This document shows positions 1 to 5,738 of a stretch of 14,049 bases of DNA, piece by piece. The translations under genes were made by a program, and so were the position numbers. Numbering within the stretch: position 1 is the stretch's first letter; every line of letters starts with the position of its first letter. The DNA is from CAIOYC01 sp038327995 (GTDB taxonomy: Bacteria > Pseudomonadota > Alphaproteobacteria > Caulobacterales > Caulobacteraceae). Location: NCBI GenBank assembly GCA_038327995.1, contig JBBQLP010000059.1:1-14049 (forward strand), read 5' to 3'. The notes below the pieces were generated by a model. It was not told the DNA's origin and did not search any database. It worked only from the letters and a program-made list of their open reading frames with translations.

Positions 1-3
1 GGA

Positions 4-1110
4 TCAGGTGTTGAACAGGAAGTGCATCACGTCGCCATCCTTGACGAGATAAGTCTTGCCCTCGGCGCGGAGTTTGCCAGCGTCGCGGGCGCCCGCCTCG
101 CCGTTCAGCCGCACGTAGTCATCGTAGGCGATGGTCTCTGCGCGGATGAAGCCCTTTTCGAAGTCGGTGTGGATCACCCCCGCCGCCTGAGGGGCGGTGG
201 AGCCGACGTCGATGGTCCAGGCGCGGGCCTCCTTTGGCCCGACGGTGAAATAGGTTTGCAGGCCCAAAAGCGCATAGGCCTCGCGGATCATGCGGTTCAG
301 GCCCGGCTCTTCGAGGCCGATGGCTTCGAGGAAATCGGCGCGCTCCTCGCGGGGCAGAAGAGCGATCTCGCTCTCGATCTTGGCCGAGATGGCGACCGAC
401 TTTGCCCCGTCTTGGGTGGCGCGCTCGGAGACCAGTTTCGACAAGGCGTTGCCCTCGGCGGCGGCATCCTCGTCCACGTTGCAGACATAGAGAGCGGGCA
501 GCGCGGTGAGGAGTTGAAGCATATGCCACGCTTTCTCATCCTCCTTGGATACCTTTGGAAAGGCGGCGCGCGCCGGGCGGCCAGCGCTGAGCTGGTCGAA
601 GGCGAGTTTGGCGAGCGACAGGGTGAGGGCGCTTTCTTTGTCGCCCCCGGTCTTGGCGCGCTTTTCGAGGTTGGGGATGCGCTTTTCCAGGCTTTCGAGG
701 TCGGCCAGCATCAGTTCCGTCTCAATGATCTCCAGATCGGCCAGGGGATCGACACGGCCCTCCACGTGGGTCACGTCCCTGTCCTCGAAACAGCGTGCGA
801 CGAACGCGACGGCGTCGCAGTCGCGGATGGTGGCCAGGAACTGGTTGCCCAGCCCTTCGCCCTTGGACGCGCCGCGCACCAGCCCTGCCACGTCGACGAA
901 GTTAATCCGTGCGGGGATGATCTCCTTGGAGCCAGCGATCTTGGCCAGCGCCTCCAACCGGTCCTCCGGCACCGGCACGTCGCCGACGTTGGGCTCGATG
1001 GTGCAGAAGGGGTAGTTGGCGGCCTGGGCGGCGGCGGTCTGGGTCAGGGCGTTGAACAGGGTCGACTTGCCGACGTTGGGCAAGCCGACGATTGCAACTT
1101 TCAGGGCCAT
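4..1110 (-). CDS. ychF: YchF/OLA1-family redox-regulated ribosome-binding ATPase
   Basis: This is a universal Obg-related P-loop protein that binds ribosomes and hydrolyses ATP rather than GTP. It acts in the cytoplasm, and its exact cellular role is still debated. The 368-residue product is close to the usual length of about 363. The G1 P-loop GLPNVGKST lies at residues 9-17 and the G3 motif DVAG at 73-76. At the G4 position the sequence reads NVDE (211-214) instead of the GTPase NKxD, which is the family hallmark of ATP preference. The C-terminal TGS-like domain occupies about residues 283-366 and ends HFLFNT, as in other members. The ATG is preceded by a modest purine-rich stretch. The gene lies downstream of pth on the same strand with a 115-bp gap, the common pth-ychF arrangement. 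The stop codon is only 3 bp from the window edge, so the terminator is not visible. Identification is very secure. Confidence 0.98.
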   Translation of the reverse strand: MALKVAIVGLPNVGKSTLFNALTQTAAAQAANYPFCTIEPNVGDVPVPEDRLEALAKIAGSKEIIPARINFVDVAGLVRGASKGEGLGNQFLATIRDCDAVAFVARCFEDRDVTHVEGRVDPLADLEIIETELMLADLESLEKRIPNLEKRAKTGGDKESALTLSLAKLAFDQLSAGRPARAAFPKVSKEDEKAWHMLQLLTALPALYVCNVDEDAAAEGNALSKLVSERATQDGAKSVAISAKIESEIALLPREERADFLEAIGLEEPGLNRMIREAYALLGLQTYFTVGPKEARAWTIDVGSTAPQAAGVIHTDFEKGFIRAETIAYDDYVRLNGEAGARDAGKLRAEGKTYLVKDGDVMHFLFNT

Positions 1111-1190
1111 TCTTGTCTCAAACTGGGAGGAGGACGCGCCGCGCCGAAAAGGTTGCGCCCCTATAACCCACTGAACGCCCGGCGGGGAGG

Positions 1191-1220
1191 CCCCTCACCC
1201 GACCGTCTTGCGAGGGGGAG
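1191..1220. repeat. Possible dispersed palindromic element between pth and ychF
   Basis: The short gap between pth and ychF holds the inverted repeat CCCCTC (1191-1196) and GAGGGG (1212-1217), separated by a 15-nt loop. The wording around it, a run of C's then a CTTGCG-like centre then a run of G's, resembles the hairpin at 7554-7579. Short palindromes of this style are scattered between genes in many Caulobacterales genomes; this is my recollection, not a search result. It has no U-tract on either strand, so it is a poor intrinsic terminator. The assignment is weak. Confidence 0.3.
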
Positions 1221-1225
1221 GTGGA

Positions 1226-1840
1226 TTATTCCCGCCCCTCCGCCCTCGGGTCCAGCTTCTCCGCAGGGGCAAGACGCATGACCTCGGCCTGGTATTTCTC
1301 GTCCTCCCCGACGGCCAGTAGCGGCATCGCCTCGGCGACAGCTTTACGGAGAGCCTCGGTCCAGTCGCGGTCGACCTTGTGGAAGTCCGACAGCACGTGG
1401 CCCATCACCCGATCCTTGTGGCCGGGGTGGCCGACGCCGAGGCGCGCCCGGCGGAAATAGGGACCGATGGCGGCGGTGATCGAGCGGATGCCGTTGTTGC
1501 CCGCAGCGCCGCCGCCCGCCTTCATGCGAAACCGGCCCGGGGCGAGATCGATCTCGTCATAAAAGACCACTACGTCGGTGGTCTCGGCCTTGATGAAGTT
1601 CATCGCCTCGGCGACCGCCCGTCCACTCTCGTTGTAGTAGGTCTGAGGCTTGAGCAGGAGCGCACGCACCGACCCTTCGGGAGTTTCGATGGACCCCTCG
1701 CGCGCCAGGCTGGCGAAGCGCTTTCGCTCAGGCCCGAACGACCAGCGGCTGGCGATCACATCGACGGTCTGGAAGCCGAAGTTGTGGCGTGTGCCCTGAT
1801 ATTTGGCGTCGGGATTGCCGAGACCGACCAGGATCAGCAT
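1226..1840 (-). CDS. pth: Peptidyl-tRNA hydrolase (Pth1 type)
   Basis: The enzyme cleaves the ester bond of peptidyl-tRNAs that drop off stalled ribosomes, recycling tRNA in the cytoplasm. The 204-residue product starts with the family N-terminus MLILVGLGNP. Catalytic His19 lies in TRHN, with Asn9 in GLGNP. KPQTYYNESG (64-73) carries substrate-binding Asn70, FYDEIDL carries Asp95, and GNNG carries Asn116. These correspond to the E. coli active-site residues Asn10, His20, Asn68, Asp93 and Asn114. The tail after about residue 180 is variable and acidic. The ATG is preceded by an AAGGAC Shine-Dalgarno about 11 nt upstream. The gene follows rplY by 82 bp, but a terminator-like hairpin lies in that gap. 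Pth is therefore either expressed by read-through or from a promoter that I cannot identify. Confidence 0.97.
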   Translation of the reverse strand: MLILVGLGNPDAKYQGTRHNFGFQTVDVIASRWSFGPERKRFASLAREGSIETPEGSVRALLLKPQTYYNESGRAVAEAMNFIKAETTDVVVFYDEIDLAPGRFRMKAGGGAAGNNGIRSITAAIGPYFRRARLGVGHPGHKDRVMGHVLSDFHKVDRDWTEALRKAVAEAMPLLAVGEDEKYQAEVMRLAPAEKLDPRAEGRE

Positions 1841-1862
1841 GGCGCGTCGTCGTCCTTACAGG

Positions 1863-1920
1863 GTCCAGGCAAGCAAAAGGCCCCGCGGAGGCGGGGCCTG
1901 AGCGGTAGCATAGCCTGGAC
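1863..1920 (-). terminator. Nested hairpin with intrinsic terminator between rplY and pth
   Basis: On the minus strand, 2 nt after the rplY stop codon, an outer 8-bp perfect stem (GTCCAGGC at 1913-1920 with GCCTGGAC at 1863-1870) encloses an inner 9-bp perfect stem. The inner stem is AGGCCCCGC (1891-1899) with GCGGGGCCT (1878-1886) and has a CTCC tetraloop. The inner stem runs directly into TTTT on the minus strand (stem end plus 1875-1877), as an intrinsic terminator should. The outer arm includes sequence downstream of the U-tract, so both helices can form together only after the polymerase has passed. This fits partial termination or 3'-end processing between rplY and pth. Confidence 0.75.
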
Positions 1921-1922
1921 GA

Positions 1923-2609
1923 TCAGGCTTCGGTTTCGGTTTCTTCGGCAGCGGCTTCCGCTGCAGCTTCTTCGGTCGCAACCGCTTCAGCTTCGGCGTG
2001 AGCGTCAGCGGAAACTGCAGCGTCAGCGGCTGCGTCTTCGGACGCTTGGGCCGAGGTGCCAGCCACGGTGGCGACAACCACATCGCCCGCCGCGACAGCG
2101 CGCGCGCCTTTGGGCAGCTTCAGGTCGGATATATGAATGGCCTTGCCGATGTCGAAACCGGTCAGGTCGACCACGATCTCTTCGGGGATATGGTCGGCGG
2201 CGACCATGATCTCGACCTCGTGGAAGGCGATGTTCATCGTCCCACCGCGCTTGATGCCAGGCGAGAGGTCGTGGTTCTTAAAGTGAACCTGGATGCCGAT
2301 CTTGATTTCGGCGTGCTCGTCAACGCGAAACAGGTCGAAGTGCATCGGCACGTCGGTCACCGGATGGAACTGGATGTCGCGAGCGATGACTGGCTGGGTC
2401 TCGTCGCCATATTTCAGGGTTACGAGGTGGCCGAGCAGCTTACCGGTGTAGAGCGATTTCCTGAACGCATTCATGTCCACAGCGATGGGCACGGGCTGCT
2501 TGTCGCCGCCGTAGAGCACGCCCGGAAGCTTGCCATTGCGGCGCACTTCGCGCGCGCCGCCGGTGCCAGTGCGCTCGCGCACTTCAACATTCAGGACGAT
2601 CTCGGCCAT
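1923..2609 (-). CDS. rplY: 50S ribosomal protein L25/general stress protein Ctc
   Basis: L25 binds 5S rRNA in the central protuberance of the large subunit. This is the long two-domain Ctc/TL5 form of 228 residues. The N-terminal L25 beta-barrel covers about residues 3-95, with the conserved RNGKLPGVLYG at 24-34. The C-terminal TL5 domain covers about 100-188. A low-complexity Ala/Glu tail runs from about 189 to 228 and ends ETETEA; such tails are common in alphaproteobacterial L25. The ATG has AAGG 8 nt upstream. A strong hairpin with U-rich downstream sequence sits 25 nt before the start codon, and another terminator-like structure follows the stop, so the gene looks individually controlled. 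Its neighbours pth and ychF are also translation factors. Confidence 0.97.
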   Translation of the reverse strand: MAEIVLNVEVRERTGTGGAREVRRNGKLPGVLYGGDKQPVPIAVDMNAFRKSLYTGKLLGHLVTLKYGDETQPVIARDIQFHPVTDVPMHFDLFRVDEHAEIKIGIQVHFKNHDLSPGIKRGGTMNIAFHEVEIMVAADHIPEEIVVDLTGFDIGKAIHISDLKLPKGARAVAAGDVVVATVAGTSAQASEDAAADAAVSADAHAEAEAVATEEAAAEAAAEETETEA

Positions 2610-2621
2610 TTCCAGCGCCTT

Positions 2622-2671
2622 AACAAACGAAACCGCCGCGCTTCGCCTCCGGGAGGGAAGCCTGCGCGGCG
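2622..2671 (-). terminator. Terminator or attenuator-like hairpin in the rplY leader
   Basis: On the minus strand an outer stem, CGCCGCG (2665-2671) with CGCGGCG (2634-2640), encloses an inner stem of CTTC and CCTC with GAGG and GAAG (2641-2660, one bulged base). Together they give about 15 bp. The 3' arm is followed by GTTTCGTTTGTT, which has 8 T's in the 11 bases after the first G, as in an imperfect intrinsic terminator. It could end transcription of the lipoprotein gene, whose stop is about 110 nt upstream. However, only about 25 nt separate it from the rplY ATG. A promoter between hairpin and gene is unlikely, so an attenuator or leader structure for rplY is equally possible. Confidence 0.5.
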
Positions 2672-2779
2672 AGGATAGGGGTTCATGCTCCCGCCGGGGC
2701 AGGTGCGAAATTGAGCGGCGTGCTTACACGTTTCCTCCGCCGGGTGCAACGTCCGGCGCAGCGGTGAAGTTCGCTGCAA

Positions 2780-3850
2780 TCAGCGGGCTTCGGCCACCGT
2801 GGCGGCTCCGGCGGCTGGCGCAAGGCTGGCGGTCGGGGCGTGGGTCTGCACGGGTTGCGGCTGACCCGCTGCCTTGGTGATGCACTGGCCAGTATCGATC
2901 AGCACGTGCTGGCCGAGACAGAAGATGTCTTCGTACCACGGCTTGGCCACCGCCAGACACTGGTTGAGATTGAGCTTCGACATATTCAGGCAGAAGCCGC
3001 TGCTGGATTCGTTCAGAAGGCCCTGCACCTGCGCATCGTTTTCGTCACCCGCTTCGCCCAGCGCCGCTAGGGCTGCTATGGCCAGACCACGGGTCACGAC
3101 CGCCGTGTAAGGAGGCGCGGAAGCCGCCCCCGACACCAGAAGCGAACGTGAGGCTACGCTGGCGTCCGATCCGTGAATGGCGGCATCCTTAAGCTCGTCC
3201 ACATCGCGGGCTTCGGGGGTCATGGGCGCGTGGGAGACGGTCTTGGCGCTGGCGAGGCGGCCTTCGGGATCGGTGACGAAACCCTTCGACCAGGCCTGAT
3301 GCTGCACGTCGTAGGCCGACTGCTTCACCAACTCCCCCACGCCGCGCACTTTTGCGCCCTGAGCATTGAGGCTGGCGATAATCAGACCCGCGGCGGCGGG
3401 GGCGCCCGGCAGCACCGAGGCGTAGTTGGGATCAGCGATCAGACGCTGGGCCAGGTCGCGCCGCTGGGCAGGGTCAACCGCGAAGGTGCGAACGCTGGCC
3501 ACGTAGCCCGGCTCCTGCAGGGCGACGACGGCGGCGTAGGCGATGGCGCCCCGCGAAAGCTGTTGCGGCTCATAGCCTTCCGCCTGGGAAAGGGTCTGTT
3601 CGATCTGGGGACCGCTCTTGAAGACGGGCGACAACTGGCTGGCGCGCGCCATGTAGAGTCGGAACTCCGAGGCGTTTTCGACCACCCGGCTCGACAGGGC
3701 CACTGGCGGCGGCGCGGGCGCGTTGCGCGGTATGGGAACAGGCGCCAGGGCCACGGGCGCCGGAGTGGCGCAGGCGGCAAGGGCGGCACCGGACAAGATA
3801 GCCACGGCGGCGATCTTCATCGCATTGAAAGGGGCGTGGGGACGGGTCAT
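2780..3850 (-). CDS. Putative lipoprotein of unknown function
   Basis: I do not recognise this family. From the chosen ATG the product has 356 residues. It begins with a basic N-terminus and a hydrophobic stretch ending in the lipobox LAAC (Cys27), so it is probably lipidated. Alanine follows the cysteine, which does not signal inner-membrane retention. A Pro/Ala-rich linker (about 29-50) leads to an Ala-rich, probably helical body. Four cysteines cluster near the C-terminus (287, 298, 311, 323) and could form two disulfides in the periplasm. A further Ala/Pro-rich tail ends the protein. The start was chosen because AGGAG lies 9 nt upstream. The frame extends ten codons further upstream but lacks a comparable site. 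The gene lies between prs and rplY with gaps of 105 and 170 bp. Its position beside housekeeping genes suggests a vertically inherited gene. Confidence 0.8.
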   Translation of the reverse strand: MTRPHAPFNAMKIAAVAILSGAALAACATPAPVALAPVPIPRNAPAPPPVALSSRVVENASEFRLYMARASQLSPVFKSGPQIEQTLSQAEGYEPQQLSRGAIAYAAVVALQEPGYVASVRTFAVDPAQRRDLAQRLIADPNYASVLPGAPAAAGLIIASLNAQGAKVRGVGELVKQSAYDVQHQAWSKGFVTDPEGRLASAKTVSHAPMTPEARDVDELKDAAIHGSDASVASRSLLVSGAASAPPYTAVVTRGLAIAALAALGEAGDENDAQVQGLLNESSSGFCLNMSKLNLNQCLAVAKPWYEDIFCLGQHVLIDTGQCITKAAGQPQPVQTHAPTASLAPAAGAATVAEAR

Positions 3851-3897
3851 TAGCTCGCGCTCCTGGCGCTGAAAAAGCAAAGCTTTACAAAAGACTG

Positions 3898-3916
3898 TGA
3901 CGGCACTCTGACGGCA
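3898..3916. repeat. Tandem 8-bp repeat upstream of the lipoprotein gene
   Basis: TGACGGCA occurs at 3898-3905 and again at 3909-3916, with starts 11 bp apart, about one helical turn. It lies 48-66 bp upstream of the lipoprotein start codon in the gap after prs. The placement would suit an operator or activator site for the lipoprotein promoter, but no regulator is implied by the sequence. A chance repeat in GC-rich DNA is possible. Confidence 0.3.
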
Positions 3917-3926
3917 GATCGTTAAT

Positions 3927-3940
3927 CATCGCTTGCGATG
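3927..3940 (-). terminator. Weak hairpin after prs
   Basis: On the minus strand, CATCG and CGATG pair around a CAAG tetraloop, starting about 15 nt after the prs stop codon and followed by ATTAAC. The stem has only 5 bp and there is no proper U-tract. If it terminates prs transcription it does so poorly. It is listed because nothing else in the gap resembles a terminator. Confidence 0.25.
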
Positions 3941-3955
3941 GCTGCGCAACCGGAT

Positions 3956-4891
3956 TCAATCGAACAGCTTAGAGACGGACTCCTCGTTGGCGATACGGCG
4001 TATCGCCTCACCGATCAGTGGGGCCACCGAAACCTGGCGGATCTTGGCGCAGGCGCGCACGGGATCGGAAGCCTCAATGGTGTCCGTCACCACCAGTTCC
4101 GACAGCACGCTCTTGTTCACCCGCTCGAACGCGGGGCCGGAAAGGACCCCGTGACTGACGTAGGCGGAAACGCTCTCTGCGCCCTGATCCGCCAGAGCCT
4201 TGGCGGCGTTGCACAGGGTCCCCGCCGAATCCACGATGTCATCAAACATGATGCAGCGGCGTCCGCGCACGTCGCCGATGATGTTCATCACCTCGCTCTC
4301 GCCGGGGGCCGAACGGCGCTTGTCGACGATGGCGAGGTCGGCGTTCAGCCGATTGGCCAGCGCCCGCGCGCGCACCACCCCGCCCACGTCGGGGGAAACG
4401 ATCATCAACTCGTGCGTCGCGCCGTAGCGCGCGCGGATATCCTGCGCCAGCAGCGGCACGGGCAAAAGGTTGTCGGTCGGGATGTCGAAGAAGCCCTGAA
4501 TCTGCCCCGCGTGCAGGTCCAGCGTCAACACCCGGTCGGCGCCCGCACGGGTAATCAGGTTGGCGACCAGCTTGGCCGATATGGGCGTGCGCCCTCCGGT
4601 CTTCCGATCCTGCCGGGCGTAACCGAAATAGGGCATCACCGCCGTGATCCGCTTGGCCGAGGCCCGCTGCAGGGCGTCGCAGCAGATCAGCAACTCCATC
4701 AGATTGTCGTTGGCGGGATATGAGGTGGACTGGATGACAAACACATCCTCGCCACGCACGTTCTCCTCGATCACCACGAAGACTTCGTTATCGGCGAAGC
4801 GGCGCACCTGCGCCTTGGTCAGGGGCGTGTCGAGATAGTCGCCGATGGCGCTCGCCAGGGTCTTGTTGGAGTTGCCGGCCAGGAGCTTCAT
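3956..4891 (-). CDS. prs: Ribose-phosphate pyrophosphokinase (PRPP synthetase)
   Basis: The enzyme transfers pyrophosphate from ATP to ribose 5-phosphate to make PRPP for purine, pyrimidine, NAD, histidine and tryptophan synthesis. The product has 311 residues, against about 315 in E. coli. PYFGYARQDRK is at 87-97, the metal/ATP region DLHAGQIQGFF at 125-135, the flexible-loop Lys-Arg at 191-192, and the PRPP-binding loop DDIVDSAGT at 217-225. The start is the ATG giving MKLLAGNSN, with GAGGA 8 nt upstream. An in-frame GTG five codons earlier overlaps that Shine-Dalgarno and is rejected. The downstream lipoprotein gene is on the same strand. Upstream, 69 bp away on the same strand, is the small membrane protein gene. 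Confidence 0.98.
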   Translation of the reverse strand: MKLLAGNSNKTLASAIGDYLDTPLTKAQVRRFADNEVFVVIEENVRGEDVFVIQSTSYPANDNLMELLICCDALQRASAKRITAVMPYFGYARQDRKTGGRTPISAKLVANLITRAGADRVLTLDLHAGQIQGFFDIPTDNLLPVPLLAQDIRARYGATHELMIVSPDVGGVVRARALANRLNADLAIVDKRRSAPGESEVMNIIGDVRGRRCIMFDDIVDSAGTLCNAAKALADQGAESVSAYVSHGVLSGPAFERVNKSVLSELVVTDTIEASDPVRACAKIRQVSVAPLIGEAIRRIANEESVSKLFD

Positions 4892-4960
4892 AGACGGCGT
4901 CCTCACGCGATGTAGCGGTCGGCGTGCTTCTAGGCGCCCGAGCGCCCGGCGGCAACCGCT

Positions 4961-5527
4961 TTAATGGGCCTCGTGCTCGTCCTTTCTGCTGTGCATCCGC
5001 AGGGTCTGCAGCGCCACCACGACGCTGAGCAGATTGGCGGCGATCTCCAGCCCGAGTTTCGCCTGCTTGACATAGTTGACGTAGGCCGAGCCCGAATGGA
5101 GCACCAGAACCAAGGCGGCCGAGATGATCTGGGCGGGCAGCTTGAACAGCGCCTCGAAGGCCCCGACCACCGAATCGTAGATGGCGGAGCTCCCGGCGAG
5201 CTGCTGCCCGGTCAGCCAGGCGTAGAGAGTAAAGGCGAGCAGGGGGGGCGAGAGCAGCAGCACATAGACCACCATGGCGCCCAACCACAGCATCGCCTCA
5301 CTCATCCTGCCCGTCACCAGAAGTCCTACAGCACGGATCGCGAAATATATCTCCAGGATGGCGATGGAGAAGATCACCAGCGCCAGCAGCACATCGACCA
5401 CCGAGGAAAGCGGCACCCGAAGCACCAGATTCGCCCCTACCGCCGCTATGCTGGCCGCCGCCAACGCCAGAAGCCATGCTCGCCCAAACGAGGTCAGGGC
5501 TGAGATCGATCCCGCCGATTGCGCCAT
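4961..5527 (-). CDS. Small polytopic membrane protein of unknown function
   Basis: The 188-residue product is strongly hydrophobic and no family was recognised. Probable transmembrane segments lie at about residues 17-37, 43-71 and 78-104. Two weaker candidates are at 125-145 and 160-176. The tail RMHSRKDEHEAH is charged and soluble. The start is the ATG with GGGGGA 6 nt upstream. The frame stays open much further upstream, but that part runs antisense to the acyl-CoA synthetase gene. The gene is divergent from the synthetase (211-bp gap) and precedes prs on the same strand by 69 bp. A small GC hairpin (4933-4946) lies after the stop without a U-tract. The strong hydrophobic periodicity and good ribosome binding site make this a real gene. 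Confidence 0.75.
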   Translation of the reverse strand: MAQSAGSISALTSFGRAWLLALAAASIAAVGANLVLRVPLSSVVDVLLALVIFSIAILEIYFAIRAVGLLVTGRMSEAMLWLGAMVVYVLLLSPPLLAFTLYAWLTGQQLAGSSAIYDSVVGAFEALFKLPAQIISAALVLVLHSGSAYVNYVKQAKLGLEIAANLLSVVVALQTLRMHSRKDEHEAH

Positions 5528-5738
5528 AGACAGTCCCCCAAAGCTGTTCCCGTTAACCACTATGGCCGAAATCGGACGCGATGGAACAGTGGTCGCGCGG
5601 AGGGCGAAGCGGGAAGCGAGAGGGGGCGCAAGCCTGCGGTCATGGGCACGGGCGTGCATCATCGCCGCGCCCCTTGCACCAGCGCTTGACCCACCCCCGC
5701 ACGGTGGTCCAAATCGGCTCATGGGGAAGCGTAAGACA

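Noticed and set aside
22..1281. A long plus-strand open frame (419 codons) opposite ychF
   Set aside because: It is antisense to the unmistakable ychF gene. Its product is a Gly/Ala/Val-rich low-complexity translation without recognisable motifs, a usual by-product of high-GC codon bias.
1998..2678. Plus-strand open frame of 226 codons opposite rplY
   Set aside because: It is fully antisense to rplY, has no Shine-Dalgarno support and no recognisable domain.
2738..2758. CGCCGG/CCGGCG hairpin as a terminator of the lipoprotein gene
   Set aside because: The stem has only 6 bp with a 9-nt loop and is followed by GAGGAAACG, not a U-tract. The structure at 2622-2671 is a better candidate.
2591..2779. 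Small minus-strand frame of 62 codons ahead of rplY
   Set aside because: It overlaps the rplY start and the leader hairpin, has Arg/Pro-rich random-looking content and no supporting Shine-Dalgarno.
3938..4723. Plus-strand open frame of 261 codons opposite prs
   Set aside because: It is antisense to a clear prs gene and its composition reflects the reverse complement of a conserved coding sequence.
3956..4906. GTG start for prs five codons upstream of the chosen ATG
   Set aside because: The GTG lies in the Shine-Dalgarno sequence of the ATG, and PRPP synthetases normally begin close to the MKLLAGN motif.
5274..5738. N-terminal extension of the acyl-CoA synthetase by up to 155 codons
   Set aside because: The frame is open, but it runs antisense to the membrane protein gene. 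The translation is low-complexity, and the start at 5739 has a Shine-Dalgarno and the usual family N-terminus.
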